Of a stretch of 64,000 bases of DNA, positions 30,027-39,757 are shown one piece after another (the stretch's first letter is position 1; every line of letters begins with the position of its first letter). Both the position numbers and the translations under genes were made by a program. Location: positions 9,832 through 73,831 of the forward strand of contig JAJZBI010000009.1 in NCBI GenBank assembly GCA_021798985.1, written 5' to 3'. Below the pieces are notes generated by a model. The model saw only the letters and a program-made list of their open reading frames with translations, was not told the DNA's origin and made no database searches. The DNA is from Actinomycetes bacterium. Lineage in GTDB: Bacteria > Actinomycetota > Acidimicrobiia > Acidimicrobiales > Bog-793.

Positions 30027-30395
30027 ATGGAGCGCGAGCACGACGAACGTCCCTGGGGCTGCTACACGGTTCTCGAGGACGCGCCCGACCACAAGGTGAA
30101 AGAGATCGTGGTGCGACCGGGCCGCCGCCTCAGCTACCAGCGGCACCTGCGGCGCTCCGAGCACTGGTTCATCGTCCGCGGGGAGGGCTATGTCGTCCTC
30201 GATGGCGTCGAGTCCGCGGTGCGCGCCGGCGACACGGTCGATGTCCCCGTCGGTACCTGCCACCGCATCGGCAACCACTCGGACGATGACCTCGTCTTCG
30301 TCGAGGTGCAGCACGGGGAGTACTTCGGCGAGGACGACATCATCCGCCTCGAGGACGACTTCGGACGCCAGGACGCCCCCGAGCCGGCCACCTAG
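30027..30395 (+). CDS. Stand-alone cupin similar to type II phosphomannose isomerase
   Basis: The 122-residue protein is a single cupin barrel like the C-terminal domain of bifunctional mannose-1-phosphate guanylyltransferase / mannose-6-phosphate isomerase. It starts RPWGCYTVLEDAPDHKVKEI, then RLSYQRHLRRSEHWFIVRGEG and a metal-site motif VPVGTCHRIGN. The glutamine/histidine metal ligands of the family (YQRH, EHW, HRI) are visible. It probably isomerises or binds a phosphosugar, but activity is not proven. It converges with the sugar ABC permease gene, 53 nt apart, which fits a role in sugar handling. Confidence 0.75.
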   Translation: MEREHDERPWGCYTVLEDAPDHKVKEIVVRPGRRLSYQRHLRRSEHWFIVRGEGYVVLDGVESAVRAGDTVDVPVGTCHRIGNHSDDDLVFVEVQHGEYFGEDDIIRLEDDFGRQDAPEPAT

Positions 30396-30448
30396 GCCGG
30401 CCGCGGGGCGCCCGGTGGGGGAGGGCGGCAGCGCCGAGCGGCGCCTCC

Positions 30449-31774
30449 TCAGCGGGTCGAGGTCGCGCCCCGGCGGCTCAGCGCATCGACGGTCACCGCC
30501 GCGACCAGCACCAGCGCCGTGATCATGTACTGCGCCGCGGCGGACAGGCCGAGCAGGCCCATGCCGTTCGCGATCGCGGCGATGATGATCCCGCCGATGA
30601 GGGCGTGCAGCATCTTGCCGCGCCCGCCGAACAGGCTGGTGCCGCCGATGACGGCGGCGGCGACGGCGTCGAGGACGAGGGTGCCGCCGTCCATGCCGTT
30701 CGAGATCGAGCCGAGCTGGGAGGCGTAGACGATGCCGGCGGCGCCGGCGGTCATCGCGGTGAGGACGAAGGCGATCGTGCGGATCCGCCCGAGGCTGATG
30801 CCGGCGCGCCGGGCCGCCTCGGCGTTGCCGCCGATCGCGTAGATGTAGCGGCCATAGCGGGTGCGGCCGAGCAGGAAGGTCCAGCCGACGAGGATCACCA
30901 AGGTGATCGGCACCACCCACGGCACCCCCTCGAGGGTGCTGATGCGGCCGCGGTTGGTGTTGCAGATCCACACCACGACGATCCCGGCCGCCGCCATGGC
31001 GGCGATCTTTAGGTAGGTGAGAGCGGCCGGCGGGGCGGCGAGCCCGGCGCGGCGGCGCAGGAAGTCACGGCGCCAGAAGAAAAAGCCGGCGATCGCCACC
31101 ACGGCGATCATCGCGATCCAGCCGACGGCGGGGTCGAGGTTGCCGTTGACGACGTCGGAGAGGATGTTGTTCGTGATCCCGACGGTGCCGCCGCTCGCCA
31201 CCGAGTTGTTCTCGAGCAGGAAGAGCATCAGGCCCTCGAAGCCGAGCAGGCCGCCCAGGGTGACAACGAAAGAGGGCAGGCCGAGCCGGGTGATGAGCGT
31301 GCCCTGGACCAGGCCCAAGAACGCCGCTGCCGCCAGGCCGGCGAGGATCGCCACCCACCACGGCTCGGGGTGGGGATAGGCGGCGAGCTCCAAGGTGACC
31401 GTGGCCGAGATGCCCGCCACGTAGCCGATCGACAGGTCGATCTCGCCGAGCAGCAAGACGAAGACCTCGGCCATCCCGAGCAGGATGTAGGGCGCGCCCT
31501 GGGTCATGAGGTTCGTCAGGTTGGCTGCGGTCAAGAAGTTCGAGTTGAGGACCTGGAAGATGATGACCAGGAGGACGAGGCCGGCGAGGACCGGCAAGAT
31601 CCCGCTCTGGCCGGCGCGCACGCGCTTCCACCAGCCGCCGACGTACTCAGAAAAGGTCTCGGCGACGAGCGCATCAGAGGCCGTGAGCTCCTCGATCACC
31701 TCGCTCGCCGCGCCGCTGCTTGGTGCGGCGGCCGGGGCGACGGTGGGCTCGCCGGGACGAAGGGTTGATGACAT
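30449..31774 (-). CDS. Sugar ABC importer permease (CUT2, XylH-like)
   Basis: The 441-residue membrane protein belongs to the BPD_transp_2 family of ribose/xylose-type importers. It has about ten hydrophobic segments after an ~60-residue soluble N-terminus. Family features include LGEIDLSIGYVAGISA, SFVVTLGGLLGFEGL, the ATPase-coupling region GGNAEAARRAGISLGRIRT and the terminal GGTSLFGGRGKMLHALIGG. ATG 31774 follows the ATPase stop by 3 nt. It is the last gene of the binding protein-ATPase-permease operon. Its XylH-like size and the XylF-like binding protein suggest a pentose, by inference. Confidence 0.88.
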   Translation of the reverse strand: MSSTLRPGEPTVAPAAAPSSGAASEVIEELTASDALVAETFSEYVGGWWKRVRAGQSGILPVLAGLVLLVIIFQVLNSNFLTAANLTNLMTQGAPYILLGMAEVFVLLLGEIDLSIGYVAGISATVTLELAAYPHPEPWWVAILAGLAAAAFLGLVQGTLITRLGLPSFVVTLGGLLGFEGLMLFLLENNSVASGGTVGITNNILSDVVNGNLDPAVGWIAMIAVVAIAGFFFWRRDFLRRRAGLAAPPAALTYLKIAAMAAAGIVVVWICNTNRGRISTLEGVPWVVPITLVILVGWTFLLGRTRYGRYIYAIGGNAEAARRAGISLGRIRTIAFVLTAMTAGAAGIVYASQLGSISNGMDGGTLVLDAVAAAVIGGTSLFGGRGKMLHALIGGIIIAAIANGMGLLGLSAAAQYMITALVLVAAVTVDALSRRGATSTR

Positions 31775-31777
31775 CGC

Positions 31778-32650
31778 TCAGTGGTCCTTTGCGTCGTCCG
31801 TGCTGGGCGCGGCGCTGTTGGCGGCGCTGCGGGGCGTCGCGGCGCCGGTGGTGATCATCTCGACGGTGTTCTGGGTGTCGAACTCAGCGATCGGGCCCTC
31901 CCCGGCGAGCCGGCCGAGGTAGAGGACGGCGATCCGGTCGGCGACCTCGAAGACGTCGCGCAGGTTGTGGCTGATGACGAGGACGGCGATGCCGCGCTCG
32001 GCGAGGCGCTTGATGAGCGCGAGCACCTGGGCGGTCTGGGTGACGCCGAGGGCGGCGGTGGGCTCGTCCATGATGACGAGCTCGGCGTTGCCCATCACGG
32101 CCTTGGCGACCGCGACGGCCTGGCGCTGGCCGCCGGAGAGGGAGGCCACGAGCTGGCGGATCGAGCGCACCGTGACCACCGAGAGGTCGGCGAGGGCCTG
32201 CTTCGCGCCGAGCTCCATCGTGTTCTCGTCCAAGGTCCGCGCCCGCAGCCGCTCGCGCCCGAGGTAGAGGTTCTGGACGATGTCGAGGTTGTCGCAGAGC
32301 GCGAGGTCCTGGAAGACCGTCGCGATCCCGAGCGCGCTGGCGTCGCGGGGCGTGTGGATCCGGACGGGCTTGCCCTTCCAGTAGATCTCGCCGTGGTCGG
32401 GGGGAGCGATCCCGGCGATCGCCTTGATCAGGGTCGATTTGCCCGCCCCGTTGTCCCCGACCAGCGCGGTGACCTGGCCGGCGGGGACCTCCATGGTGAT
32501 GTCGCTCAACGCGCGCACCGAGCCGAAGCTCTTGTTGATGGCGCGCAGCTGCAAGAGCGGCTCTCCGACCGGCGTCGCCGGGGCGGACGCGCCGCCGGGC
32601 GCCCGGGCCGCCGAAGCGGCCCGGGCGCCCTGCATGGCGTCGGTGGTCAA
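31778..32650 (-). CDS. Sugar ABC importer ATPase, single nucleotide-binding domain
   Basis: The 290-residue ATPase has one complete ABC domain: Walker A VGDNGAGKSTLIK, Q-loop TVFQDLALCDNLDI, signature ASLSGGQRQAVAVAKA, Walker B LVIMDEPTAALG and H-loop VLVISHNLRDV. CUT2 importers usually have an ATPase with two ABC domains (~500 residues, RbsA/XylG). This one is of the single-domain, FrcA-like size. The start is TTG 32650 with GAGG 7 nt upstream; ATG 32635 is an alternative. It lies between the binding-protein and permease genes. Its ABC sequence resembles that of the kinase-fused ATPase at 37306 (both have QDLALC-NLD and LSGGQRQ). Confidence 0.9.
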   Translation of the reverse strand: MTTDAMQGARAASAARAPGGASAPATPVGEPLLQLRAINKSFGSVRALSDITMEVPAGQVTALVGDNGAGKSTLIKAIAGIAPPDHGEIYWKGKPVRIHTPRDASALGIATVFQDLALCDNLDIVQNLYLGRERLRARTLDENTMELGAKQALADLSVVTVRSIRQLVASLSGGQRQAVAVAKAVMGNAELVIMDEPTAALGVTQTAQVLALIKRLAERGIAVLVISHNLRDVFEVADRIAVLYLGRLAGEGPIAEFDTQNTVEMITTGAATPRSAANSAAPSTDDAKDH

Positions 32651-32684
32651 AGCACAACCTCCGAGGGGTTGCGAAGGGTCACGA

Positions 32685-33881
32685 TCAGATGCCTGCAGCC
32701 TTGCACGCCGCGGCGTAGGGGCCGGCGCACAGCTGCTTGGCGGGGACGAACTTGTCCTTGAGGATCGTCGCCTTCATGTTCTTCGTGGTCACCCACTCCG
32801 GGGTCAGCAGCACCGAGGGGACCGCCTTGTGCTCCTGGGTGTCCATCGTGGTGCCGTTGGCGAGCGCCTTGGGCGGGGTGACCCCGGCCCGCAGGTAGAT
32901 GCCAAGGGCGGCCGCGGCCTGGGCCTCCAGGTAGATCGGCTTGTAGACGGTGCCGCACTGGTAGCCGGTGAGGATGTTCTGCAGGCCGACCAGCGTGGCG
33001 TCCTGACCGGTGATCGGGAACGTCTTCGGCTTGATGTGCTGCTGGCTCTTCAGCCAGGTGATGATCGGGGCCGCGTTCTCGTCGTTCGGCACCACGGCGC
33101 TGTTCATGTTCTTGTGCGCCGTGAACTGCTGGGTGAACTCGGTCTGGGCGACCGAGGGCGTCCAGGTCCCCGCCGGCTGGCCGACGATGGTGATCTTGTG
33201 CGCCTTGACGAGCGGGTTGAGGACCGACATGTAGCCCTCAGCGAACAGCGTCGCGTTGTTGTCCGTCGGCGCGCCGCGCATCACGAGGGCGTTGGGGTGC
33301 TTGATGTGCCACGCCGCCACGCAGGAGACGAAGCCGTGGCCGATCAGCCGGCCGACCTGCACGTTGTTGAAGCTGACGTAGTAGCTGCGGCTGCCGCCCA
33401 AGGTGAGGCGGTCGTAGTCGACCACCGCAGCGCCGTGGCTCTTCGCGTACGCCTCGATGCGGGCGCCGACGCCCGAGTCGAGGGGGTCGACGAGCAGGAC
33501 CTTGGCGCCCTGGGTGATGTCGGCCTGGGCGTCGGCGTACTGGGTGGCGTCGCTGCCCTGGGCGTTTTGGATGATGAAGTCGGAGGCCGGCATGCCGGCC
33601 TTGAGGAACGCCTCCTTCAGGTACGGGGCGTCGAACTCGGTGTAGCGAGCCGACGTCGTCGTGTCGGGCAGGATGGCGGCGATCTTGCCGCTGCCCTTGG
33701 CCACGAGCGGCTTGAGCTTGGCCATGACCGAGAAGGTCAGGTTGAACGAGCTGGCCGAGATGACCGGCGTGGCGCCGGCGTGCGTCTTGGTGCTCGCGCC
33801 GGCGACCCCGGCTCCTGCCGCGATCATGCCGGCCGACAGGGCGAGCGGCGTGACCGCACGGGCTGCCTTCTGGAACTTCAT
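32685..33881 (-). CDS. Sugar ABC importer substrate-binding protein (XylF-like)
   Basis: A 398-residue periplasmic-type binding protein. It has a signal peptide (KFQKAARAVTPLALSAGMIAA, cleavage near AGA-ST) with no lipobox cysteine, so it may be secreted or anchored otherwise. The fold is Peripla_BP_4: ILPDTTTSARYTEFDAPY, GAKVLLVDPLDSG and AVVDYDRLTLGGSRSYYVSF, close to xylose-binding proteins. ATG 33881 has AAAGGGGGGT just upstream. A longer open frame to 34151 covers the promoter region and is rejected. It heads the importer operon downstream of the kinase-regulator pair. Confidence 0.88.
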   Translation of the reverse strand: MKFQKAARAVTPLALSAGMIAAGAGVAGASTKTHAGATPVISASSFNLTFSVMAKLKPLVAKGSGKIAAILPDTTTSARYTEFDAPYLKEAFLKAGMPASDFIIQNAQGSDATQYADAQADITQGAKVLLVDPLDSGVGARIEAYAKSHGAAVVDYDRLTLGGSRSYYVSFNNVQVGRLIGHGFVSCVAAWHIKHPNALVMRGAPTDNNATLFAEGYMSVLNPLVKAHKITIVGQPAGTWTPSVAQTEFTQQFTAHKNMNSAVVPNDENAAPIITWLKSQQHIKPKTFPITGQDATLVGLQNILTGYQCGTVYKPIYLEAQAAAALGIYLRAGVTPPKALANGTTMDTQEHKAVPSVLLTPEWVTTKNMKATILKDKFVPAKQLCAGPYAAACKAAGI

Positions 33882-33982
33882 GTGGTACCCCCCTTTGGGT
33901 CCAGGTGGTGCTGGCTCGGCCAGAAGGGGGGCATAGGCGGCTCCCCCGACCGACCTCACCAGCCTGAGCTGTTGCGTCATCG

Positions 33983-33988
33983 AGGGTA
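33983..33988 (-). promoter_or_regulatory. Candidate -10 element for the sugar importer operon
   Basis: TACCCT on the minus strand, about 102 nt upstream of ATG 33881. The -35 region (GGAGCC at 17-nt spacing) is poor, as in activator-dependent promoters. The TNAAC repeats lie immediately upstream. Confidence 0.45.
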
Positions 33989-33999
33989 CGAAGCGCGCG

Positions 34000-34048
34000 G
34001 TTAACGGCTCCATCAACATTTCGACCGCCTCGTTAACAATCCATGAAC
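34000..34048 (-). promoter_or_regulatory. Two tandem pairs of TNAAC half-sites, likely response-regulator binding sites
   Basis: On the plus strand the region reads GTTAAC-N6-ATCAAC (34000-34017) and GTTAAC-N5-ATGAAC (34032-34048). The half-sites in each pair are 11-12 bp apart and the two pairs are 32 bp apart, about three helical turns. OmpR/PhoB-type regulators bind such direct repeats. The site lies between the response regulator gene and the importer promoter. Confidence 0.5.
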
Positions 34049-34089
34049 GCCCGTCGGTCCGCGCGCGTGGGTCCGCGCGCGCCGGTCGG

Positions 34090-34834
<745 letters not shown>

Positions 34835-34842
<8 letters not shown>

Positions 34843-37306
34843 CACCGCCGTCCTCGGCATGGGCCGCGGCGGCCTCGACGGGCAAGGTGATGTGAACGCA
34901 GGTGCCGGCGCGACTCGAGACGGGAACGATGCGGCCCTCGTGCGCGTCCACGATCGCCCGCGCGATCGACAGGCCGAGCCCGGTGCCGGCGCTCGGCGAG
35001 CGATGGCGCCGCCCCGGCTCGAAGGGCGCCCGGGCCACCGCGTCGGGCAGGCCGGTGCCGTTGTCGGCAACCGACACCGTCACCTCCTCCGGCGTCGAAG
35101 AGACGCTGACGCGGACCGTGGTGCCGGGCGGGTTGTGGCGGATGGCGTTGTCCATCAGGTTCACGAAAACCTGCTCGAGGCGGTCGTGGTCGGCGAGGAT
35201 CGCCGGCACGTCGCCCTCGGCCGCAATGGCGACGTGCGCGGCCGCCTCAGGAGCAAGGCAGGCACGCGCCGCGTCGAGGATCAAGCAGAGGTCGCACCAG
35301 TCCCGCTGTAGGCGCAGCACGCCGGATTCGAGCGCGGAGAAGTCCAACAGGTCCTCGACGAGGCGTCCAAGGCGCGCCGATTCGGAGGCCATCCGGCTCA
35401 AAAAGCGCGCGATCGATTCGCCGTCCCAGGTGATGTCGGGCTGCAGCAGCGTCTCGGCATAGCCCTGGATGGCGGTGAGCGGAGTGCGCAGCTCGTGGCT
35501 CAGCCGAGAGAGGAAGTCGCGCTGGAGCTGGCGCGAGCGCCGCAGCGCCTCGGCCTCTTGCTGGACGATGCCGATCTCCTCGCGCTCGAGCGCGAGGCGC
35601 AAGCAGTGCGCGGCATCGCCGAGCAGGGCGGTTGCCGTCTCGGGCACCTCCTCGCCCGAGAGGCGGGCGACGAGCGCGCCGGGCCCCGCTGGAGCCGAAA
35701 AGCGCGTCGACAACAAGACCCTGGCGTCGCCGTCTCCTGGGTGCTCGAAGCGCACGTTCACCGCGCCGTCGCTCTCCGCCGTCTCGAGCATGCCCGAGGC
35801 GAGCGCGACGGCCCGGGGGGACGCGGCCGGCAGCAGCTCGTCCGGCCCGGCGCCAGGGGCCGAGGTGGCGCTGCGCACGAGCACGCCGCCCTCGCGCAGC
35901 CCCGTGGCGAGCACGACCTCGTCGGCGCCGAGCCCCTCGCGCAGCGCCCGCAGCGCGATCGCCAGCCCCTCGGCGACGAGGATCGGCCCGGCGAGGGTCT
36001 CGAGCACCTCGCGGATCGTCTCGAGGACGCGGTTGCGCGAGGTGACCTCGCCAAAGAGCCGGTCGCGCTCGAGAGCGCTGGCGGCGTAGCCGGCGTACAA
36101 GGTGACGAGGTCGAGCTCGTCGCGCCCCGGCCGGCCCGCCGTGGCGCGCAGCACCGTGATCGCCCCGCTCGGCCCGTCGGGGCCCATGATCGGCACGGCC
36201 CAGGAGCTCTCGACGCCCGCGGTCTTGGCGAGCCAGCCAAAGCGCGCCCAGCTCAGACTCGAGCGGACGTCCTCGTCGATCACCGGTTCGCCGCGCGCCG
36301 CGGCGAGCCCGGCCGGTCCGCCGGCGGGGCCGAGGTCGAGCTCGGCGAAGGCCTCGAGCACGGGAGTTGCGAGGCCGAGGCTCGCCGCGCAGGTCAGCGT
36401 GGCGCCGTCGAGTCGGTGGATGGCGAGGCGCTCGTCACCGAGCGCGGCGCCGAGCGCCGAGCAGATCAAGGTGAGGCTGGACGAGCGATCGGCGGTGGTC
36501 AGCTCGTCGACCAGGTGCTGCAGGCGGCTCAGTTGGTGGCGGGCCGTGCCGCTGACCGCCCGTCCGCCCATCAACGCGATCACGTCGTCGGGGTAGACGC
36601 GCTCGGGGTTCACCTCGGCGACTCGCCGCCCGCCGCGCATGATCACGAGGCGGTGCGGGATGCGGAACATCTGGCCGAGGTCGTGGGAGATCATCAAGAC
36701 CGCCGTGCCCTCGGCGGCGAGGGCGCGGACGAGCCGCTCGACCTCAGCGGATTCGCCGAGGCCGAGGGCGGCGGTGGGCTCGTCGAGGACGAGGAGGCGG
36801 GGCCGGTCGCGCACCGCCCGGGCGATGGCGAGCAGCTGGCGCTGGCCACCCGACAGGGCGCGGACGGGAGTCGTCGGATCGAGCGCGACGTTGAGCGCCT
36901 CGAGCATCGCCCGGGCGCGGCGGTGCCGGCGGGAGTCTGAGCTCGCAAAGAAGCCGTCCTCCCGCCCGAGCAGCAGGTTCGAGGTGACGTCGAGGTTCTC
37001 GCACAGCGCCAGGTCCTGCCAGACGACCGTGACCCCCGCCCGGGCGGCCGCCGCGGGGTCCCCGGTGACCTCCGCGCCGTCGACGCGCACGGCTCCCGCC
37101 GCGGGCTGCAGGTCCCCGGCGATGCAGCGCACGAGGGTCGATTTGCCCGCGCCGTTCTCCCCGACGAGCCCGAGGATCTCACCCCCTTGGAGCGCGAGGT
37201 CGGCGCCGTTCAAGACGGCGAGCGGGCCAAAGCGCACGACGAGGCCAGTGACCTCGAGCAGGGGCGCGCCGACGCTGGACGCGACGGCGCTCTCCAAGGC
37301 AACCAC
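34835..37306 (-). CDS. ABC-transporter ATPase fused to GAF-GAF-histidine kinase
   Basis: A single 823-residue frame joins two machines. Residues ~10-240 are a complete sugar-importer-type ABC domain: Walker A with K55 (GENGAGKST), Q-loop VVWQDLALCENLDV, signature L151-SGGQ, Walker B D175-E176 and H-loop H208. Residues ~255-415 and ~416-575 look like GAF domains. Then come HisKA with phospho-acceptor H604 (LSRLSHELRTPLTAIQGYAE) and HATPase with N720 (NLMDNAIRHN), VADNGTGLPD and GTGLGLSIARAIVDAHEG. No membrane segment or signal peptide is seen, so it is soluble. The start is uncertain: GTG 37306 (GAGG upstream) or TTG 37297. The longer open frame to 38638 is antisense to another gene. It overlaps its response regulator by 8 nt. 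Confidence 0.88.
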
Positions 37307-37462
37307 CGCCTCATTCTGGCCCGTTCGCCCCGCGCCTGGCGCCGCGTCCCCTCGCCGTGGCGCACCGGGTGCGATCGCCGGGCGGATTGTGACAGAAGAC
37401 CCTGCGAGCGCATCGGCGCGCTCGACTAATCCTGAACTGGGCGTGGCGGGAAGCGAGGCTCG

Positions 37463-38476
37463 ATGGCGCAGAATCGCAAGTCCCGAGGCGGCACCCGCCG
37501 CCCGGCCGCCGTTGCCGCTTCCGTGGCACCCCGGCGCAGTGCGCCACCGGCCGGCGACACGGCCCGGGCGCGGCGCAGCCGGCAGGCGGGCTGGATGGTC
37601 GTGGCTGCTGTCGTCGTCGTGGCGCTCGTCCTCGTGCTGATCAACGTGCTCGAGGGCGCGACCGGCAGCTCGAGCCCGGTCGTCACCGGCGCCGACCGAA
37701 GCCCGGCGGCCGCCCCGGCGGCTGCGGTACAGGCGCTGACGAGCATCCCGAGCGCCGTCTACGACCGAATCGGCACGAGCGGGGAGCCGGCGCCCTTCGC
37801 CATCACCGCCGGCCAGCCGCCGCTCCGCCTGTCCGGCAAGGCGCGCCTCGTCTACGAAGGCGCCGAGTACTGCCCCTACTGCGCGGCGGACCGCTACGCG
37901 ATCATCGCCGCCTTGGCGCGCTTTGGGCGCTTTTCCGGCCTCGGGGTCACCGCCTCTGGCGACAAGGACGGCAACATCCCCACCTTCAGCTTCCTCAACA
38001 GCACCTATCAGAGCCGCTACGTCGCCTTCACCCCCTACGAGGCGGCCGATCGCCTCGGCCAGCCGCTCCAGCGCGTCCCCCAACAGGTGCAGAAGCTCTT
38101 TGCCACCTACGCCGGCGACCCGGCGACGAACACCGCGTCGCGATTCGGCGCCAATCGCTGGGCCGCGCCCGGCATCCCCTTCTTGGACCTCGCCAATCGC
38201 TACGTCGTCGCGGGGACTTCGAGTGCCCTCGCAACGGTCGTGGAAAGCGGCGTGCTGAACAAGGACAAGACCGACATCGTCGCCATCTCCAAGGCGATCC
38301 GCGCCCCGGCGACGGCAGCCGGTCGCCGGATCGGCGCGGCCAGCTTTGTCGCCGACGCCAACTACCTCGCCGCGGGGATCTGCAGCGTCGACGGTGGCCG
38401 GCCCGCCAGCGTGTGTGCTTCCGCGGGAGTGCGCCACGCGGCAACGGTGCTCGCCCGGGTGCCGCCGATCCGCTGA
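37463..38476 (+). CDS. DUF929 membrane-anchored thioredoxin-like protein
   Basis: The 337-residue protein has a basic cytoplasmic start, one membrane segment (GWMVVAAVVVVALVLVLIN) and an extracytoplasmic domain of the DUF929 family. The domain carries EYCPYCAADRYAI, a CxxC pair in a thioredoxin-like setting. Later conserved stretches are FSFLNSTYQSRYVAF and IPFLDLANRYVVAG. The family is suggested to be thiol-disulfide related, but function is unproven. ATG 37463 has GCGAGG upstream. The gene diverges from the ABC-kinase gene (156 nt apart). Confidence 0.75.
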   Translation: MAQNRKSRGGTRRPAAVAASVAPRRSAPPAGDTARARRSRQAGWMVVAAVVVVALVLVLINVLEGATGSSSPVVTGADRSPAAAPAAAVQALTSIPSAVYDRIGTSGEPAPFAITAGQPPLRLSGKARLVYEGAEYCPYCAADRYAIIAALARFGRFSGLGVTASGDKDGNIPTFSFLNSTYQSRYVAFTPYEAADRLGQPLQRVPQQVQKLFATYAGDPATNTASRFGANRWAAPGIPFLDLANRYVVAGTSSALATVVESGVLNKDKTDIVAISKAIRAPATAAGRRIGAASFVADANYLAAGICSVDGGRPASVCASAGVRHAATVLARVPPIR

Positions 38477-38479
38477 GCC

Positions 38480-38520
38480 GGCCCCATGTGGGCGCCCGGC
38501 GCCCACTGCGGAGAGGGGCC
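38480..38520 (+). terminator. Nested hairpin after the DUF929 gene
   Basis: Inner stem GTGGGCGC / GCGCCCAC with loop CCG (38488-38506), outer arms GGCCCC / GGGGCC (38480-38485, 38515-38520). No T-tract follows. The position between convergent genes fits a terminator. Confidence 0.45.
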
Positions 38521-38591
38521 GGGTCGCTCGGAGGGCCGGAGGCGAGCAAGGAGCGGGCTGGCCCGCCAGGTGGAGTGGTCGCGCCCTGCGC

Positions 38592-39728
38592 TCAGGCCTC
38601 GGGGCCCTCCTCGCCGTCGGTCGTCTCGCCCTCGCCACCGGTGAAGGTGCCCGTCTCGCCCGCCGGCGGCGGCACCGTCGGGGCCTCGCTCGGCACGAGG
38701 CGGTTGAGCTCGTCGATCAGCTGGCGGAGCCGGCCGTGGTGCGTGCGGTCGAACTCGAGGGCGATCCGGGCCAGCTCGAGTTGGTCTCCGCTCGAGCGCT
38801 CGGCGGCGAGCGGCTCGGTGCGCCAGATGCCCCGGGGCGAGCAGATGTCGGCAAAATCCGCCGACAGCCGCGCCAGGTCCTCGTCGCTCGGCGCGTGGCG
38901 GAGCCGGATCACCATCCGCTCGCCCACGAAGCGGCGCGAGTGGTAGTTGCGGTGGAAGGTGAGGAGCTCTTCGATGGCCTCGCCCACGTCGTCGGTGATG
39001 CGGTAGAGGTGGGTGTCGGCGGGATCCGCCAGCTTGTGGCCATAGACCTGGTCGACGACAAAGCGCTCCCATCCGCGCCAGTACCCGCCGCCAGCGACGT
39101 CGACGAGAACGATCGGAGCCGGCTCGGCCTTGCCGGTCTGGAGTAGCGTGAGCAGCTCAAAGGCTTCATCGAGCGTGCCGAAACCCCCCGGCAGGCAGGC
39201 GAAGCCCGTGGACTCTTTCATCAACATGAGCTTCCTCGTGAAGAAGTACTTCATGTCGACGAGCTTCTCGTTGCTCGCGATCCAGGCGTTCGGTTCGGTC
39301 TCGAACGGCAGGCGGATGTTGACCCCGATCGCCATCTCGGGCCCGGCGCCCTCGTTGCCTGCGGCCATGATCCCCGGGCCGGCGCCGGTGACGACCATCC
39401 AGCCGGCATCGGCCATCTTGCGGGCGAGCTCGCGGGCCAGGCCATAGAGCTGGTCGGAAGGTGCCGTGCGGGCCGAGCCGAAGATCGTCAGCTTGGGGAC
39501 ATCGTGGTAGGGGGCGAACATCCGAAAGCCGTCGCCCATCTCGGCGAGCGCGGTGCCGACGATCTTCAGGTCGAGCCGATCGGTCTCGTCGCCGGCCAGG
39601 CGCAATGCCGAGAGGACGAGGCGGCGGATGAGGTCGCGGTTCTTGCGCACGCCGAGCTCGCCGAGCAGCTCTTCGACGAGTGCGTCGCTGGGGCGGCCCT
39701 GCTCGGACGGCTCGAGTTCCTTGGTCAT
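38592..39728 (-). CDS. LOG-family protein (TIGR00730-like nucleotide phosphoribohydrolase fold)
   Basis: The 378-residue protein has the LOG Rossmann-like fold: LTIFGSARTAPSD, VVTGAGPGIMAAGNEGA and the hallmark CLPGGFGTLDEAFE, plus R and K residues expected at the phosphate site. Family members cleave nucleoside 5'-monophosphates, as in cytokinin activation. Here the protein has extra N- and C-terminal parts; the last ~30 residues are acidic and Gly-rich (TGGEGETTDGEEG). The start is ATG 39728; a longer frame runs antisense to pgl and is rejected. It lies 29 nt after pgl, at the end of the sugar-phosphate operon. The physiological substrate is unknown. Confidence 0.8.
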   Translation of the reverse strand: MTKELEPSEQGRPSDALVEELLGELGVRKNRDLIRRLVLSALRLAGDETDRLDLKIVGTALAEMGDGFRMFAPYHDVPKLTIFGSARTAPSDQLYGLARELARKMADAGWMVVTGAGPGIMAAGNEGAGPEMAIGVNIRLPFETEPNAWIASNEKLVDMKYFFTRKLMLMKESTGFACLPGGFGTLDEAFELLTLLQTGKAEPAPIVLVDVAGGGYWRGWERFVVDQVYGHKLADPADTHLYRITDDVGEAIEELLTFHRNYHSRRFVGERMVIRLRHAPSDEDLARLSADFADICSPRGIWRTEPLAAERSSGDQLELARIALEFDRTHHGRLRQLIDELNRLVPSEAPTVPPPAGETGTFTGGEGETTDGEEGPEA

Positions 39729-39757
39729 CGGCTGCTCATCGTGACACGCCGGCCGGC

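Noticed and set aside
37307-38638. N-terminal extension of the ABC-kinase frame to 38638
   Set aside because: It is antisense to the well-supported DUF929 gene and has low-complexity Arg/Ala composition typical of shadow frames in GC-rich DNA.
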